From contig JANQLW010000078.1 in assembly GCA_028280405.1 (NCBI GenBank), forward strand, positions 1 to 64,000: a stretch of 64,000 nt of DNA. The letters are read 5' to 3'. Each line of letters opens with the position of its first letter. Position 1 is the first letter of the stretch. This DNA is from Bacteroidales bacterium. GTDB taxonomy: Bacteria > Bacteroidota > Bacteroidia > Bacteroidales > GCA-2711565. Both the position numbers and the translations under genes were made by a program. This document shows positions 44,701 to 52,702 of the stretch, one piece after another. The notes under the pieces are model-generated. The model was not told the DNA's origin. It saw only the letters and a list, made by a program, of their open reading frames with translations, and searched no databases.

Positions 44701-46602
44701 CATTATGCTTTAAGCTTACTGGTAGAAAGTGATGCTAATATATCTTCAATTGAAATAAATGGAGGAGGCTCTCATACACATCAAATTAAACAAGATACCT
44801 CAGCATTAATAAATTTATCATGGAACGGTAAAACATTGGTTGCAGATACTGTTACTGCAAAATACTTTGTTGGTATAGCAGAAGCTAACAAAACTACTTA
44901 TGATGCATTAATTGCAATGGATTATGTGAATATGCTGGATAGTGAGCTTGAACTTAAAAAAGATCTCAAAGACCGTTTATGTGCTATAACGGGAATAGAA
45001 CTTCCAGAGGGATATTGCTCCTGTGAATTCAGCTTAGGCAATGATACAACAATTTGTTTTGATGATTGTGTAACCTTAACAGCACCCGAAGGTACCTCCT
45101 ATTTATGGAATACAGGAGCTACTACCCAGGAAATAGAAGCCTGCCCGGCTGATACAAATAAATACTATGTAACGGTTACAAACCAATATGATTGTTCAGC
45201 AACTGACACTATACAGATAAATGTCGAACCTGAACTGGATATCAAAACAAGCAATGATACAACAATTTGCCCCGGGCATGAAATCAAACTTTGGGCCAGT
45301 AGAGGTACATCGTATGAATGGAGTACAGGAGCAACTACGGATACAATTATAGTAAGCCCATCTGTAGCAGTAAAATATTTTGTAACGGTTTTTAATGCCC
45401 GTGATTGCAGGAAAACAGACAGCATACAGGTTTCTATGCATTCACTTCCAAATGCAAATGCCGGAGCTGATAAAACAATATGTCCCGGAGAATGCATTGA
45501 CCTGACAGCTACCGGAGGACATTCCTATAAATGGAGTACAGGTGAAGAAACCAATATAATTAATGTTTGTCCCGATACGGATAGCTCATTGTATATTGTT
45601 ACAGTTTATGATCAAAATCAATGTGAGGCAAAAGATACAGTGATGATTACCCTGGATGCCCCACCTGTAATTACAGTTAGTAATGATACTGCCAAATGTT
45701 ATTCGGATTGTATCGATCTTACTGCTAATGGAGCTATTACTTATGAATGGAGTACAGGAGAAACCGGCCAAACGATTGAAGTATGTCCGACAATACCCAC
45801 AACTTATTATGTAGAAGGTATAGATCAAAATGGTTGTCGGGCCAAAGACAGTGTAAAGGTTGATATTAAGGGAATTGATAATATATCAATTGCAGGCTTA
45901 CTACCGGTCTATTGTACAAATGATGACCTGGTAATACTTGATGGCAATCCGTCCGGAGGAGTTTTTGGTGGCCCGGGGATGACTGATAATATTTTCTCAC
46001 CAAGTAATGCCGGAGTCGGTGAACATAAAATTCACTATACCGTAACAGATAACGACGGATGTAAATCTGCTGATACCGTAAATGTAACCATTTACGATAT
46101 CCCTCAAATTTCATTAGGTAAAGACACAACACTTTGTACCGATGAAAGCCTCGAAATTTTTAATCCTTCCACTTATGATTCTTATTATTGGTCGAATGGA
46201 AATACCGGACATTATATTAATGTTAATATTGATAATATGGGGTATGGAACCAATACGCTTACATTAACTGTAACACATAATGGTTGTGTAAATAAAGATG
46301 AAGTAAATATCACCTTTGAGACCTGTAATGTAGGTATAGAAGATTTAGAGGAAATCGGGATCAATGTTTACCCTAATCCAAGTCAGGGCATTTTCAATAT
46401 TACCTATGATGGTACCGAAGATAATCTTCATTTCAGAATTTTTAATCTCCAGGGACAAGAAGTATACTCCGAACATTTGAATGATAAATCTGATAAAAAT
46501 GCGATCAAAGAAATTAATGTAAGCTTTCTCAAAAAAGGGCTTTATATCATCCGTTTTTACAGTAAAAAAGGAATCCGCTCCGGAAAACTATCCATTCAAT
46601 AA
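41728..46602 (+). CDS. 1,624-aa secreted protein with duplicated deacetylase-like modules and T9SS tail
   Basis: Signal peptide (1-25, ending LNAQ). Two tandem copies of a module of about 400 residues (about 38-460 and 695-1095) resemble polysaccharide deacetylase/NodB-type sequence (NKDFALSYMLDDGLKDAYTH in copy 1). In copy 1 the Asp pair D64-D65 is kept; in copy 2 the same place reads HIENG (E716, N717). Eight Ig-like modules with W(N/S)TG/WSNG signatures follow the copies (three, then five), and a type A T9SS tail (INVYPNPSQG, about 1542-1624) closes the protein. It is the last gene of the unit with the type B cargo and PorP/SprF. Likely surface protein; enzymatic activity is doubtful. Confidence 0.88.
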   Translation: MKTKWNTYKIIGVIFLLPFSLFLNAQSVGISSIEVTLENAPLQFNITKAPLKYNKDFALSYMLDDGLKDAYTHAFKLLNGGTADGQTYPGLFYTDGCGNDINFTMSTALFSLNNDKDIHEPGTDNALIYITWPEIIEMYKAGWGVINHGLTSSINVDPTYSIQRNESLIRSNTFNDIEGGIRTKLHVNPNGSKIFTQPAFNLNYIAAFYGTDNGTPYFDVTTRTFSLDGNLEMGRFVAQKTNLITSLTNQLNNESSDTKKLWAAAVSHKVTDRNHGYSFSDFVSYMQNIEANFGKNGSDNIWMASSEEVLQYLILKDLISIQSSQNENKYIITFDGNLPTDFRFYALSLNIASDQKITNIKINGGIDCTYKINNNEALINLNWKGRTIETAEDLAENYVEKAEQSKKLEDALIAMDYVNMIADGDNIKTLYANRLCNIPGISLPEEFCNCGTQEKFETTICPNTTIELAAPEGGDAYVWNTGSTESKIEVSPADTSIYFVTVFKDDVCFGSKTFTINTYPLGFADAGVDQSICIPNCTELQASGGESYLWNTDQTSSAIEVCPTTTTDYIVEVTNSEGCVDKDTVKVIANTRLPLNLPEKKSIFYGDQVTLKAENTNDCLWSNGETDNEITVAPIRNTTYTITDTDPNGCKIKDSTLIVLSYPISEETDYNTAINSTKTNAINSIIINFESDPTFANITKTPLRYNKDIALSLHIENGDKDVYSHALPFLKGGIIDGTNYPGLTFTDGCDNEVNFKLGTSIFSFSSDSIDVHDPSNNQTTDFISWSEIIELYEEGWGIYSQGFVQDSTKSPHYSIGRNHSYVKYKTYNSIPGGIPMTVLINPKQSQSFNTPASAQNYRMAIKPDASSIHYQDVGSWPAAEFYELTRNALDDGSSLSAIADELNNNKQSWASATISSITDRSSEGYTFDVFRFHMNYLEDEYGSKGSDIIWVAPEEEVWDYRIVYDKTTVSKELRGSQLLITFSGDIPTNLNHYALSLLVESDANISSIEINGGGSHTHQIKQDTSALINLSWNGKTLVADTVTAKYFVGIAEANKTTYDALIAMDYVNMLDSELELKKDLKDRLCAITGIELPEGYCSCEFSLGNDTTICFDDCVTLTAPEGTSYLWNTGATTQEIEACPADTNKYYVTVTNQYDCSATDTIQINVEPELDIKTSNDTTICPGHEIKLWASRGTSYEWSTGATTDTIIVSPSVAVKYFVTVFNARDCRKTDSIQVSMHSLPNANAGADKTICPGECIDLTATGGHSYKWSTGEETNIINVCPDTDSSLYIVTVYDQNQCEAKDTVMITLDAPPVITVSNDTAKCYSDCIDLTANGAITYEWSTGETGQTIEVCPTIPTTYYVEGIDQNGCRAKDSVKVDIKGIDNISIAGLLPVYCTNDDLVILDGNPSGGVFGGPGMTDNIFSPSNAGVGEHKIHYTVTDNDGCKSADTVNVTIYDIPQISLGKDTTLCTDESLEIFNPSTYDSYYWSNGNTGHYINVNIDNMGYGTNTLTLTVTHNGCVNKDEVNITFETCNVGIEDLEEIGINVYPNPSQGIFNITYDGTEDNLHFRIFNLQGQEVYSEHLNDKSDKNAIKEINVSFLKKGLYIIRFYSKKGIRSGKLSIQ

Positions 46603-46614
46603 AAACACGACTAA

Positions 46615-46677
46615 ACAATTGAATTTTTAACAATTGAACAGTCGAGCAATTGAACAATCGAACAATTATATCAATTG
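46615..46677 (+). repeat. Short imperfect tandem repeat (caattgaac words)
   Basis: Two 16-bp units (46630-46645 and 46646-46661, differing at two positions), flanked by further caattg words at 46615-46623 and 46663-46677. Low complexity, in the gap before the kinase gene. Confidence 0.6.
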
Positions 46678-46691
46678 TATGATAATTTTAA

Positions 46692-46699
46692 TACTTTTG
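46692..46699 (+). promoter_or_regulatory. -7 box of the PfkB kinase gene
   Basis: TACTTTTG (TAnnTTTG) lies 29 bases before the ATG. No good -33 partner. Confidence 0.5.
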
Positions 46700-46727
46700 C
46701 GAAATTAATATTTCATGCAAACATTAT

Positions 46728-47702
46728 ATGAAGAAAGTTTTAGGCATTGGAAGTGCTCTTGTTGATATCAATATCTTAATTGATAATGATGAAATCCTTG
46801 AAAAGCTAAGTCTACCCAAAGGAAGTATGCAATTGGTAGACAGTCAAAGATCTTCAAACGTACTAAAAGAAACACAACATTTCGATCGAATCTTAGCTTC
46901 AGGTGGCAGTGCAGCAAATACCATCGATGGTTTGGCTCATTTAGGGGTTCCAACTTCTTTCATCGGAAAAATCAAAAAAGATGAAATGGGCGATGTTTTT
47001 AAAAATGATTTGATAAAAGCTAATGTAACTCCATATTTATCCTATTCTGATATTGCTTCAGGAACAGCAGCCACATTAATAAGCCAGGATACCGAACGGA
47101 CTTTTGCAACCCACCTGGGTGCTGCCGTTGAACTTTGCCCCGATGATCTTATTGATGCATATTACAGCAATCATGATTATTTTTATATTGAAGGGTATCT
47201 TGTACATAATCACCGCTTAATTGAAGCAGCAGTGAAAAAAGCCAAAGAAAATAATTTAAAAGTATTTCTGGATTTGGCAAGTTATAATGTGGTTGAGGAA
47301 AACCTTGAATTTCTTAAACACATTGTTAAAAATTATGTTGATGTAATTTTTGCGAATGAAGAAGAGTCAAAAGCTTTCACAGGTAAAGAACCGGAGGAAG
47401 CTTTAAATGAACTGGCTGAATATGCAGAGATTGTAATTGTAAAAATTGGGAAAAAAGGTTCTTTAATTAAATCGAAAGGGAAAACTTATAAGGTAAAAAC
47501 AATTGGAACGAAACCAATAGATACAAATGGTGCAGGCGATCAGTATGCAGCAGGATTTATATATGGATTAAGCAATAATTATGATCTTGAAAAGTGCGGG
47601 AAGATTGCATCTATCACTTCCGGGAAAGTAATTGAAAACTTAGGAGCCAGAATTAAACCAGAAGTATGGCCGGAAGTAAAAGCAATGATCGCTAAAATCT
47701 AG
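46728..47702 (+). CDS. PfkB-family kinase, adenosine kinase type
   Basis: Phosphorylates a nucleoside or sugar with ATP. The 324-aa sequence has the N-terminal ASGGSAANT region (GGSAANTIDG, about 59-68) and the C-terminal signature DTNGAGD with catalytic base Asp271. The opening KKVLGIGSALVDI and the lack of a DNA-binding or ribokinase K+ loop favour adenosine kinase over fructokinase, which is also how Bacteroidota homologues are usually named. Substrate remains inferred. The gene is separately promoted and lies 92 bases before the EF-G paralogue. Confidence 0.85.
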   Translation: MKKVLGIGSALVDINILIDNDEILEKLSLPKGSMQLVDSQRSSNVLKETQHFDRILASGGSAANTIDGLAHLGVPTSFIGKIKKDEMGDVFKNDLIKANVTPYLSYSDIASGTAATLISQDTERTFATHLGAAVELCPDDLIDAYYSNHDYFYIEGYLVHNHRLIEAAVKKAKENNLKVFLDLASYNVVEENLEFLKHIVKNYVDVIFANEEESKAFTGKEPEEALNELAEYAEIVIVKIGKKGSLIKSKGKTYKVKTIGTKPIDTNGAGDQYAAGFIYGLSNNYDLEKCGKIASITSGKVIENLGARIKPEVWPEVKAMIAKI

Positions 47703-47734
47703 GGAATAATTTTTTAATATTAACCAGATTTTCA

Positions 47735-47742
47735 TACTTTTG
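47735..47742 (+). promoter_or_regulatory. -7 box of the EF-G paralogue
   Basis: TACTTTTG (TAnnTTTG) lies 53 bases upstream of the ATG, leaving a leader of about 45 bases. Confidence 0.5.
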
Positions 47743-47794
47743 CTCCCATTTTTAGAAGTTTTTTCAAAGAATTTTATTTAAATAAAGATAAAAA

Positions 47795-49927
47795 ATGAAG
47801 GTATATCAAACTAGTGAAATCCGTAACATTGCTCTCGTAGGTGGAGCAAAGACCGGTAAAACAACATTAGCAGAATCTATGTTGTTTGAAGGAGGCGTCA
47901 TTAACAGAAGAGGTTCTGTTGATGAAAAAAATTCTGTATCAGACTATCGTGAAATCGAACTTGAAAGACAAAATTCTGTTTCTTCAACCGTTTTATATTC
48001 TGAATATAACGGGAAAAAAGTAAACATCATCGACACTCCCGGTTTTGATGATTTCGTTGGAGAAGTAGTAAGTGCATTAAGAGTAGTTGATACTGCAATA
48101 ATGGTAGTAAATGCTCAAAATGGAGTTGAAGTTGGAACTGAAATTTCATGGAGATCTACGACTAAAAATAATACTCCTGTAATATTTGCCATTAATCACC
48201 TGGAACACGAAAATTCAAATTTTGATGAAACTGTACGTCAGCTAAAAGCTCAATTCGGTGGTAGTTGTACAGTATGTCAATATCCTGTCAATGCAGGTTT
48301 AGGGTTTGATTCATTTGTCGACCTTATTCAAATGAAATTATACAAATTCCCGGCTGATGGTGGCAAACCGGAAATCACTGATATTCCTGATTCAGAAAAA
48401 GACAAAGCAGAAGAAATGCAAGCAGCAATGATTGAAGATCTTGCAGCAGCTGATGAAGAATTAATGGAAAAATTCTTCGATGCCGGTACACTTACTGAAG
48501 AAGAAATGCAACAAGGATTGAAAGTTGGTTTGGTAACACGTGGCATGTTCCCCATTTTATGCATCAATGCTAAGCAAAATATGGGAGTTGCTCGTTTACT
48601 TGAATTTATTACCAATAATGCTCCGGCTCCAAACGAAGTTGATACAGCCAAAACTAAAGATGGAAAAGAAGTTAAATGTGATGCTTCAGGTGATGCTTCA
48701 TTATTTGTTTTCAAAACTTCCATTGAGCCTCACTTGGGAGAAATGTCATATTTCAAGGTTTATTCCGGTGAAGTAACCGAAAGTATGGATATGGTGAATG
48801 GAGAAACTGCTTCTAAAGAAAGACTTTCTCAATTAATGGCTACCGCTGGTAAAAACCGTGAAAAAATTGCTAAGCTTGTAGCCGGCGATATAGGTTCAAC
48901 CATAAAATTAAAGAGTACTAAAACGAATACGACCTTGAATGGTGGTAAAAATTCAGGAATTGTATTTGAAAATATTGTATTTCCTGATCCTAAATTCAGA
49001 GTAGCTGTTAAAGCTGTGAATACAGGTGACGATGAAAAGTTAGGTGGAATCCTTAATGAAATCCATAAAGTTGATCAAACTGTTTTGGTTGAGTATTCTC
49101 GGGAATTAAAACAATTAATCGTTCAGGGACAAGGAGAATTACACTTAAATATTGTTAAATGGCAATTGGAAAATCAGGAAAAAATTCCTGTAGAATATTT
49201 AGCTCCGAAAATTCCATATCGCGAAACGATTACTAAAGATGCCAGATCTATGTATCGTCATAAAAAACAATCAGGTGGATCTGGTCAATTTGGAGAAGTA
49301 CATATGCTTATTCAGCCTTATACCGAAAATATGGTTGATCAAACTGAATTCCCGATTCGTGGCCGTGAAGAAGTTCAGTTAACTTGGGGCGGTAAATTAA
49401 TTATGCATACTTGTATCGTAGGTGGAGCTATTGATGCTCGTTTCATGCCAGCGATTATGAAAGGTTTAATGGAAAAAATGGAAGAAGGCCCATTAACCGG
49501 TTCTTATGCGCGTGATATCGTTGTAAGTATTTATGATGGTAAAATGCACCCCGTTGATTCAAATGAAATTTCATTTAAATTAGCTGCCCGTCATGCATTC
49601 CGTGATGCATTTAAAAATGCCGGACCGAAAATTCTTGAGCCTATTTACGATGTAGAAGTATTGGTTCCTGAAGAAAAAATGGGTGATGTAATGACTGACC
49701 TTCAAGGACGCCGTGCGATCATTATGGGAATGGATGCCGAAGGTAATTATCAAAAGATTAAAGCCAAAGTTCCTCTGGCAGAAATGAACCGTTATTCAAC
49801 TGCTCTTAGTTCTATCACAAGCGGTAGAGCTATGTACGGAATGAAATATGCTGAATATGCTCAGGTTCCCGGTGATATCCAGGATAAACTTCTTAAAGAA
49901 TACGAAGAAAGTTTAGAAGAAGAATAG
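47795..49927 (+). CDS. EF-G paralogue (EF-G2 type) with substituted catalytic and guanine-recognition residues
   Basis: A 710-aa translation-GTPase-like protein with all five EF-G domains: a P-loop GGAKTGKTT (16-24), then domain II, III (QGQGELHLNIVKW) and IV-V (SGGSGQFGEVHM). In switch II, the EF-G/EF-Tu motif DTPGH is DTPGF: catalytic His is Phe84. The NKxD motif is NHLE (134-137). These two changes predict no normal GTP hydrolysis and altered nucleotide specificity. Bacteroides EF-G2 is reported to support translocation without GTP hydrolysis; this protein looks like the same subgroup. It is monocistronic with its own promoter and terminator. Confidence 0.92.
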   Translation: MKVYQTSEIRNIALVGGAKTGKTTLAESMLFEGGVINRRGSVDEKNSVSDYREIELERQNSVSSTVLYSEYNGKKVNIIDTPGFDDFVGEVVSALRVVDTAIMVVNAQNGVEVGTEISWRSTTKNNTPVIFAINHLEHENSNFDETVRQLKAQFGGSCTVCQYPVNAGLGFDSFVDLIQMKLYKFPADGGKPEITDIPDSEKDKAEEMQAAMIEDLAAADEELMEKFFDAGTLTEEEMQQGLKVGLVTRGMFPILCINAKQNMGVARLLEFITNNAPAPNEVDTAKTKDGKEVKCDASGDASLFVFKTSIEPHLGEMSYFKVYSGEVTESMDMVNGETASKERLSQLMATAGKNREKIAKLVAGDIGSTIKLKSTKTNTTLNGGKNSGIVFENIVFPDPKFRVAVKAVNTGDDEKLGGILNEIHKVDQTVLVEYSRELKQLIVQGQGELHLNIVKWQLENQEKIPVEYLAPKIPYRETITKDARSMYRHKKQSGGSGQFGEVHMLIQPYTENMVDQTEFPIRGREEVQLTWGGKLIMHTCIVGGAIDARFMPAIMKGLMEKMEEGPLTGSYARDIVVSIYDGKMHPVDSNEISFKLAARHAFRDAFKNAGPKILEPIYDVEVLVPEEKMGDVMTDLQGRRAIIMGMDAEGNYQKIKAKVPLAEMNRYSTALSSITSGRAMYGMKYAEYAQVPGDIQDKLLKEYEESLEEE

Positions 49928-49951
49928 AATTTTTCTAAACATTGATATACC

Positions 49952-49984
49952 AAAAAAAGCGCTGTAAATTACAGCGCTTTTTTT
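49952..49984 (+). terminator. Terminator of the EF-G paralogue
   Basis: Perfect palindrome aaaaaaagcgctgtaa/ttacagcgctttttt (49952-49967, 49969-49984) with a T-run, 24 bases after the stop. Confidence 0.9.
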
Positions 49985-50489
49985 ATGACCCAAAGATTGG
50001 TACCCTCTAGCTTACCAATCTTAAATAACCAGCTTTGAGGTATGAGTGACATCTTAAGGTGTCACCTCATACCTCATATCATTAATTCTTCCAGACTGTT
50101 CTTATATAGGTTGCAGAGCTAAAGCTCTCTCCGTCTTTTCACAAGCACAACATATTAAGATTGCAAATATTAAGAAAAGCTTCTTCATTCTTGCTTTTAA
50201 TATATGATGGAAATCCAGATGAAAAAGTTGCGTTTGAGAAATGAAACTTTAACTTTTCTTTTGCATTAACATATAGATAATATGAATTAATTAGCTTCCT
50301 TAATCTTAATGAAAACGACAATCCTGTTTTGATGGTAGTTAAATTTTAAGAAGTTGCCCTAAAAGTCAGGGTGTAAATTTACTTGCAAAACTCTTCAAAA
50401 AATAAAATGCATGTATGTAATCAATTAACAATTCACGCCCTGACTAAAAATAAATTTTTTAACACTTTTTAAACAGCCTCTTAGAGTTA
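49985..50489. other. Intergenic region rich in palindromes
   Basis: Inverted repeats: agattggta/taccaatct (49994-50002, 50013-50021); a 41-base near-perfect hairpin with almost no loop (50036-50076); agagct/agctct (50116-50129); and 16-base arms 50364-50379/50430-50445 with one or two wobble pairs. Apart from one 28-codon ORF (listed separately) there is no credible gene. Confidence 0.6.
50102..50188 (-). CDS. Tiny lipoprotein-like ORF (28 aa)
   Basis: Starts MKKLFLIFAILICCACEK, a signal peptide with a lipobox-like CCAC, and ends 12 residues later. It could be an entericidin-like mini-lipoprotein or the broken start of a lost lipoprotein. It overlaps an agagct/agctct hairpin at its 3' end. 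No promoter recognised. Confidence 0.25.
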   Translation of the reverse strand: MKKLFLIFAILICCACEKTERALALQPI

Positions 50490-51629
50490 CTACCAGAATA
50501 AATCTAAAATTACTTTATGATCTTCATCAGATAATTTATGGATATAGCCTCCGCATTTATTTAGATTCATTGTTTTAAGAACTTCATCTTTCATTTCATT
50601 GCCTTTTGTTATCTCACTAAATCGGATTGGACATTCAACAGATTTAAAGAAATTTTCAAAAGCTGAAATCGTTTCATTCACACCATCGACATCAAAAACA
50701 TTTTTACCAATGAAAGCAATTCGCTCTGCAAGTTTTTCTTTATGAAACTTAAGCCATGCGGGAAGAACAATCGACAAACTCGCTCCATGCGGAGTATCAT
50801 AAAGAAGGGATAAAATATGACCAATGCTGTGAACTCCCCAATCACCGGAAACCCGCCCGTGCATCGTTATCATATTTAATGCCATAGTAGCATCGTACAT
50901 AATTTTAGCACGCAAATCATAATCATTTAAATTATGTAAAAGAGCTTCTCCATGCTCAATAGCATCTTTCATAATAGCAAATACTATTTTATCGGATAAA
51001 GTCGCTTCACCGGCCCCGAAATAAGCTTCCGTACAATGTACCATAAGGTCAGCAATACCATAAGCGGTATATACCCTGGAAACACTATAAGTATTTTCAG
51101 GGTCAAGGAATGAATGTTTATTAAAAATCAATTCACTGGCAAAACCAAGTTTTTGTTGAGTCGCTTTATTTTGAACGACTGCAAAATGGTTCATTTCGGT
51201 ACCCGTAGCAGCAAGGGTTAAAACAGAAATAAGTGGGATCGCTTCCTGAGGCTTTGCTTCTCCTGAATAAAAATCCCAGCCGCTATGGCTCACAGGAATA
51301 CTAATTGAAATAATTTTCGCGGAATCAATTACACTTCCGCCACCAACAGCTAAAATTGCATCTACATTATTTTCCCGGCCTAGCCTGGCTGCAGCATCCA
51401 CATCTTCAACAATAGGGTTGGGCTTAATACCTGCATACTCAAATACATCTGCATGAATACTTTTTAGCTGATCTATTACTTTATCATAAATCCCATTTTC
51501 TTTAATGGAACCTCCTCCATAAACTAATAGTACACGCTTTCCGAATCCGGAAATAGATTCACCCAGCTTATCCATCACTCCTTTTCCAAAATGTAATTTG
51601 GTAGGATTATATGCAATAAAATTTTCCAT
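50490..51629 (-). CDS. Iron-containing alcohol dehydrogenase (BDH/YqhD type)
   Basis: A 379-aa NAD(P)H-dependent group III alcohol dehydrogenase. Cofactor motif GGGSVIDSAK (96-105), metal ligands expected at D194 and H198 (GIADLMVHCTEAYF) and the later His in GVHSIGHIL and TPHGASLS. The opening sequence NFIAYNPTKLHFGKG is typical of butanol dehydrogenase-like proteins (BdhA/YqhD), which reduce aldehydes. Monocistronic; substrate not readable from sequence. Confidence 0.92.
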   Translation of the reverse strand: MENFIAYNPTKLHFGKGVMDKLGESISGFGKRVLLVYGGGSIKENGIYDKVIDQLKSIHADVFEYAGIKPNPIVEDVDAAARLGRENNVDAILAVGGGSVIDSAKIISISIPVSHSGWDFYSGEAKPQEAIPLISVLTLAATGTEMNHFAVVQNKATQQKLGFASELIFNKHSFLDPENTYSVSRVYTAYGIADLMVHCTEAYFGAGEATLSDKIVFAIMKDAIEHGEALLHNLNDYDLRAKIMYDATMALNMITMHGRVSGDWGVHSIGHILSLLYDTPHGASLSIVLPAWLKFHKEKLAERIAFIGKNVFDVDGVNETISAFENFFKSVECPIRFSEITKGNEMKDEVLKTMNLNKCGGYIHKLSDEDHKVILDLFW

Positions 51630-51650
51630 TTGTCATTATTTTAGATAAAA

Positions 51651-51680
51651 AAGGGTGATACTTGGTAAAGTACCACCCTT
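51651..51680 (-). terminator. Terminator of the small-protein pair
   Basis: On the minus strand aaagggtggtact pairs imperfectly with agtatcaccctt and runs into six T's. It lies 20 bases past the lipoprotein stop. Confidence 0.65.
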
Positions 51681-51699
51681 TAACTTTAAATATAATATT

Positions 51700-52164
51700 T
51701 TAGATACTAACTTCTCTTACATTCGACTGCTCTATACTTGAAATTTTATAGTTACTGGCATTATCAAATCCGGAACTGGCACTTAAAGTAATTCTGAGAT
51801 CTATAAGGTACTTTTTACCGGCCACAGCATTGATAATAAATTCACCCGTTCCGGTTAATATAATGGAACCACTGGCCGGATTAGAAGAACTGGAATTGCT
51901 GAGGTCTGTAATGTTAAACTGTGTTCTGCTATCACTAAAGGTAGCCGTTGAGCCATCTAAAAACCCTGCATCCATAGCGTTTAGAAAATAACTTGATAAT
52001 TGTGAATAATTCCCGGCTTCAATAATTCCATCTAAATTATTAATCCTAGAAATTAAATTTGTTACTGTCGTATCATAATTTGGTTCCGGAGTAACGGTGC
52101 CGGAGCCTCCACAAGCACATAAAATGAATACAACAAACAGTTGGTATATATTTAATTTTTTCAT
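51700..52164 (-). CDS. Lipoprotein of unknown function
   Basis: A 154-aa protein with a lipobox (LCAC, Cys18) followed by a Gly/Ser/Thr-rich spacer. The rest is beta-rich and Ser/Asn-rich (LSNSSSSNPASGSIILTGTGEF, about 88-109). I recognise no family. It lies 9 bases after the stop of the T9SS-tail protein, so the two are co-transcribed and may work together at the surface. Confidence 0.75.
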   Translation of the reverse strand: MKKLNIYQLFVVFILCACGGSGTVTPEPNYDTTVTNLISRINNLDGIIEAGNYSQLSSYFLNAMDAGFLDGSTATFSDSRTQFNITDLSNSSSSNPASGSIILTGTGEFIINAVAGKKYLIDLRITLSASSGFDNASNYKISSIEQSNVREVSI

Positions 52165-52173
52165 CCCCCAATA

Positions 52174-52629
52174 CTATTTCATGATTAATACTTTCCGATA
52201 AGCAACATCTCCCTTAGCAGTATCTTTTAGTTTAATAATATAAACACCATTATTCAGGCTGCTTATATCAAATACTTGAGCTACTCCTTTTGTAAAATCC
52301 TTAGAGGTATTGTTTTGTACAATTTTTCCCAAAAGGCTGTAAATATCAGCTTCAACTTTCATAATACCATCCTTCAGATAAACCAATTCCAAACTGCTTG
52401 AAGTAACCGGATGGACTTTAATCTCAAAATCACTCAAATCACCATTGGGTTCTCCGGTTCCTTTTAAAGATTGTTTTACGATATTTTGCTGATTGTTTTT
52501 TCCCTGGGCAATAATCAGTTCATGGATTCCCACAAAAGCTATCATCAAACATGAATAAAGTAGCAGGCGCGATTTAAAAAATTTCATTTCCCGTATCGCT
52601 TTTAATTTGTTTATAGTCATTTTTATCAT
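52174..52629 (-). CDS. Small exported protein consisting mainly of a T9SS-type C-terminal tail
   Basis: A 151-aa protein. After a signal-peptide-like segment (about 20-42, ending IIAQ), the rest (about 65-151) resembles a type A T9SS sorting tail (ADIYSLLGKIV, then FDISSLNNGVYIIKLK and YRKVLIMK) with only a short linker of about 20 residues. Cargo in the usual sense is therefore nearly absent. The Met at 52587 is a plausible alternative start. Co-transcribed with the lipoprotein downstream. A peptide-sized secreted product or a truncated gene are both possible. Confidence 0.7.
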   Translation of the reverse strand: MIKMTINKLKAIREMKFFKSRLLLYSCLMIAFVGIHELIIAQGKNNQQNIVKQSLKGTGEPNGDLSDFEIKVHPVTSSSLELVYLKDGIMKVEADIYSLLGKIVQNNTSKDFTKGVAQVFDISSLNNGVYIIKLKDTAKGDVAYRKVLIMK

Positions 52630-52702
52630 ACAATGGTTGATAATAAAATACTCTGACTAAGATAGCAAATAAATTACATCAGAAATAAATAAATAGTTTA
52701 TT

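Noticed and set aside
45165-45497. Minus-strand ORFs opposite the giant T9SS protein
   Set aside because: They recur with each Ig-like repeat on the other strand and so are by-products of its repeats.
50139-50321. A 60-codon minus-strand ORF in the palindrome-rich gap
   Set aside because: Its composition is not protein-like, it overlaps the tiny lipoprotein-like ORF in another frame, and there is no promoter or family resemblance.
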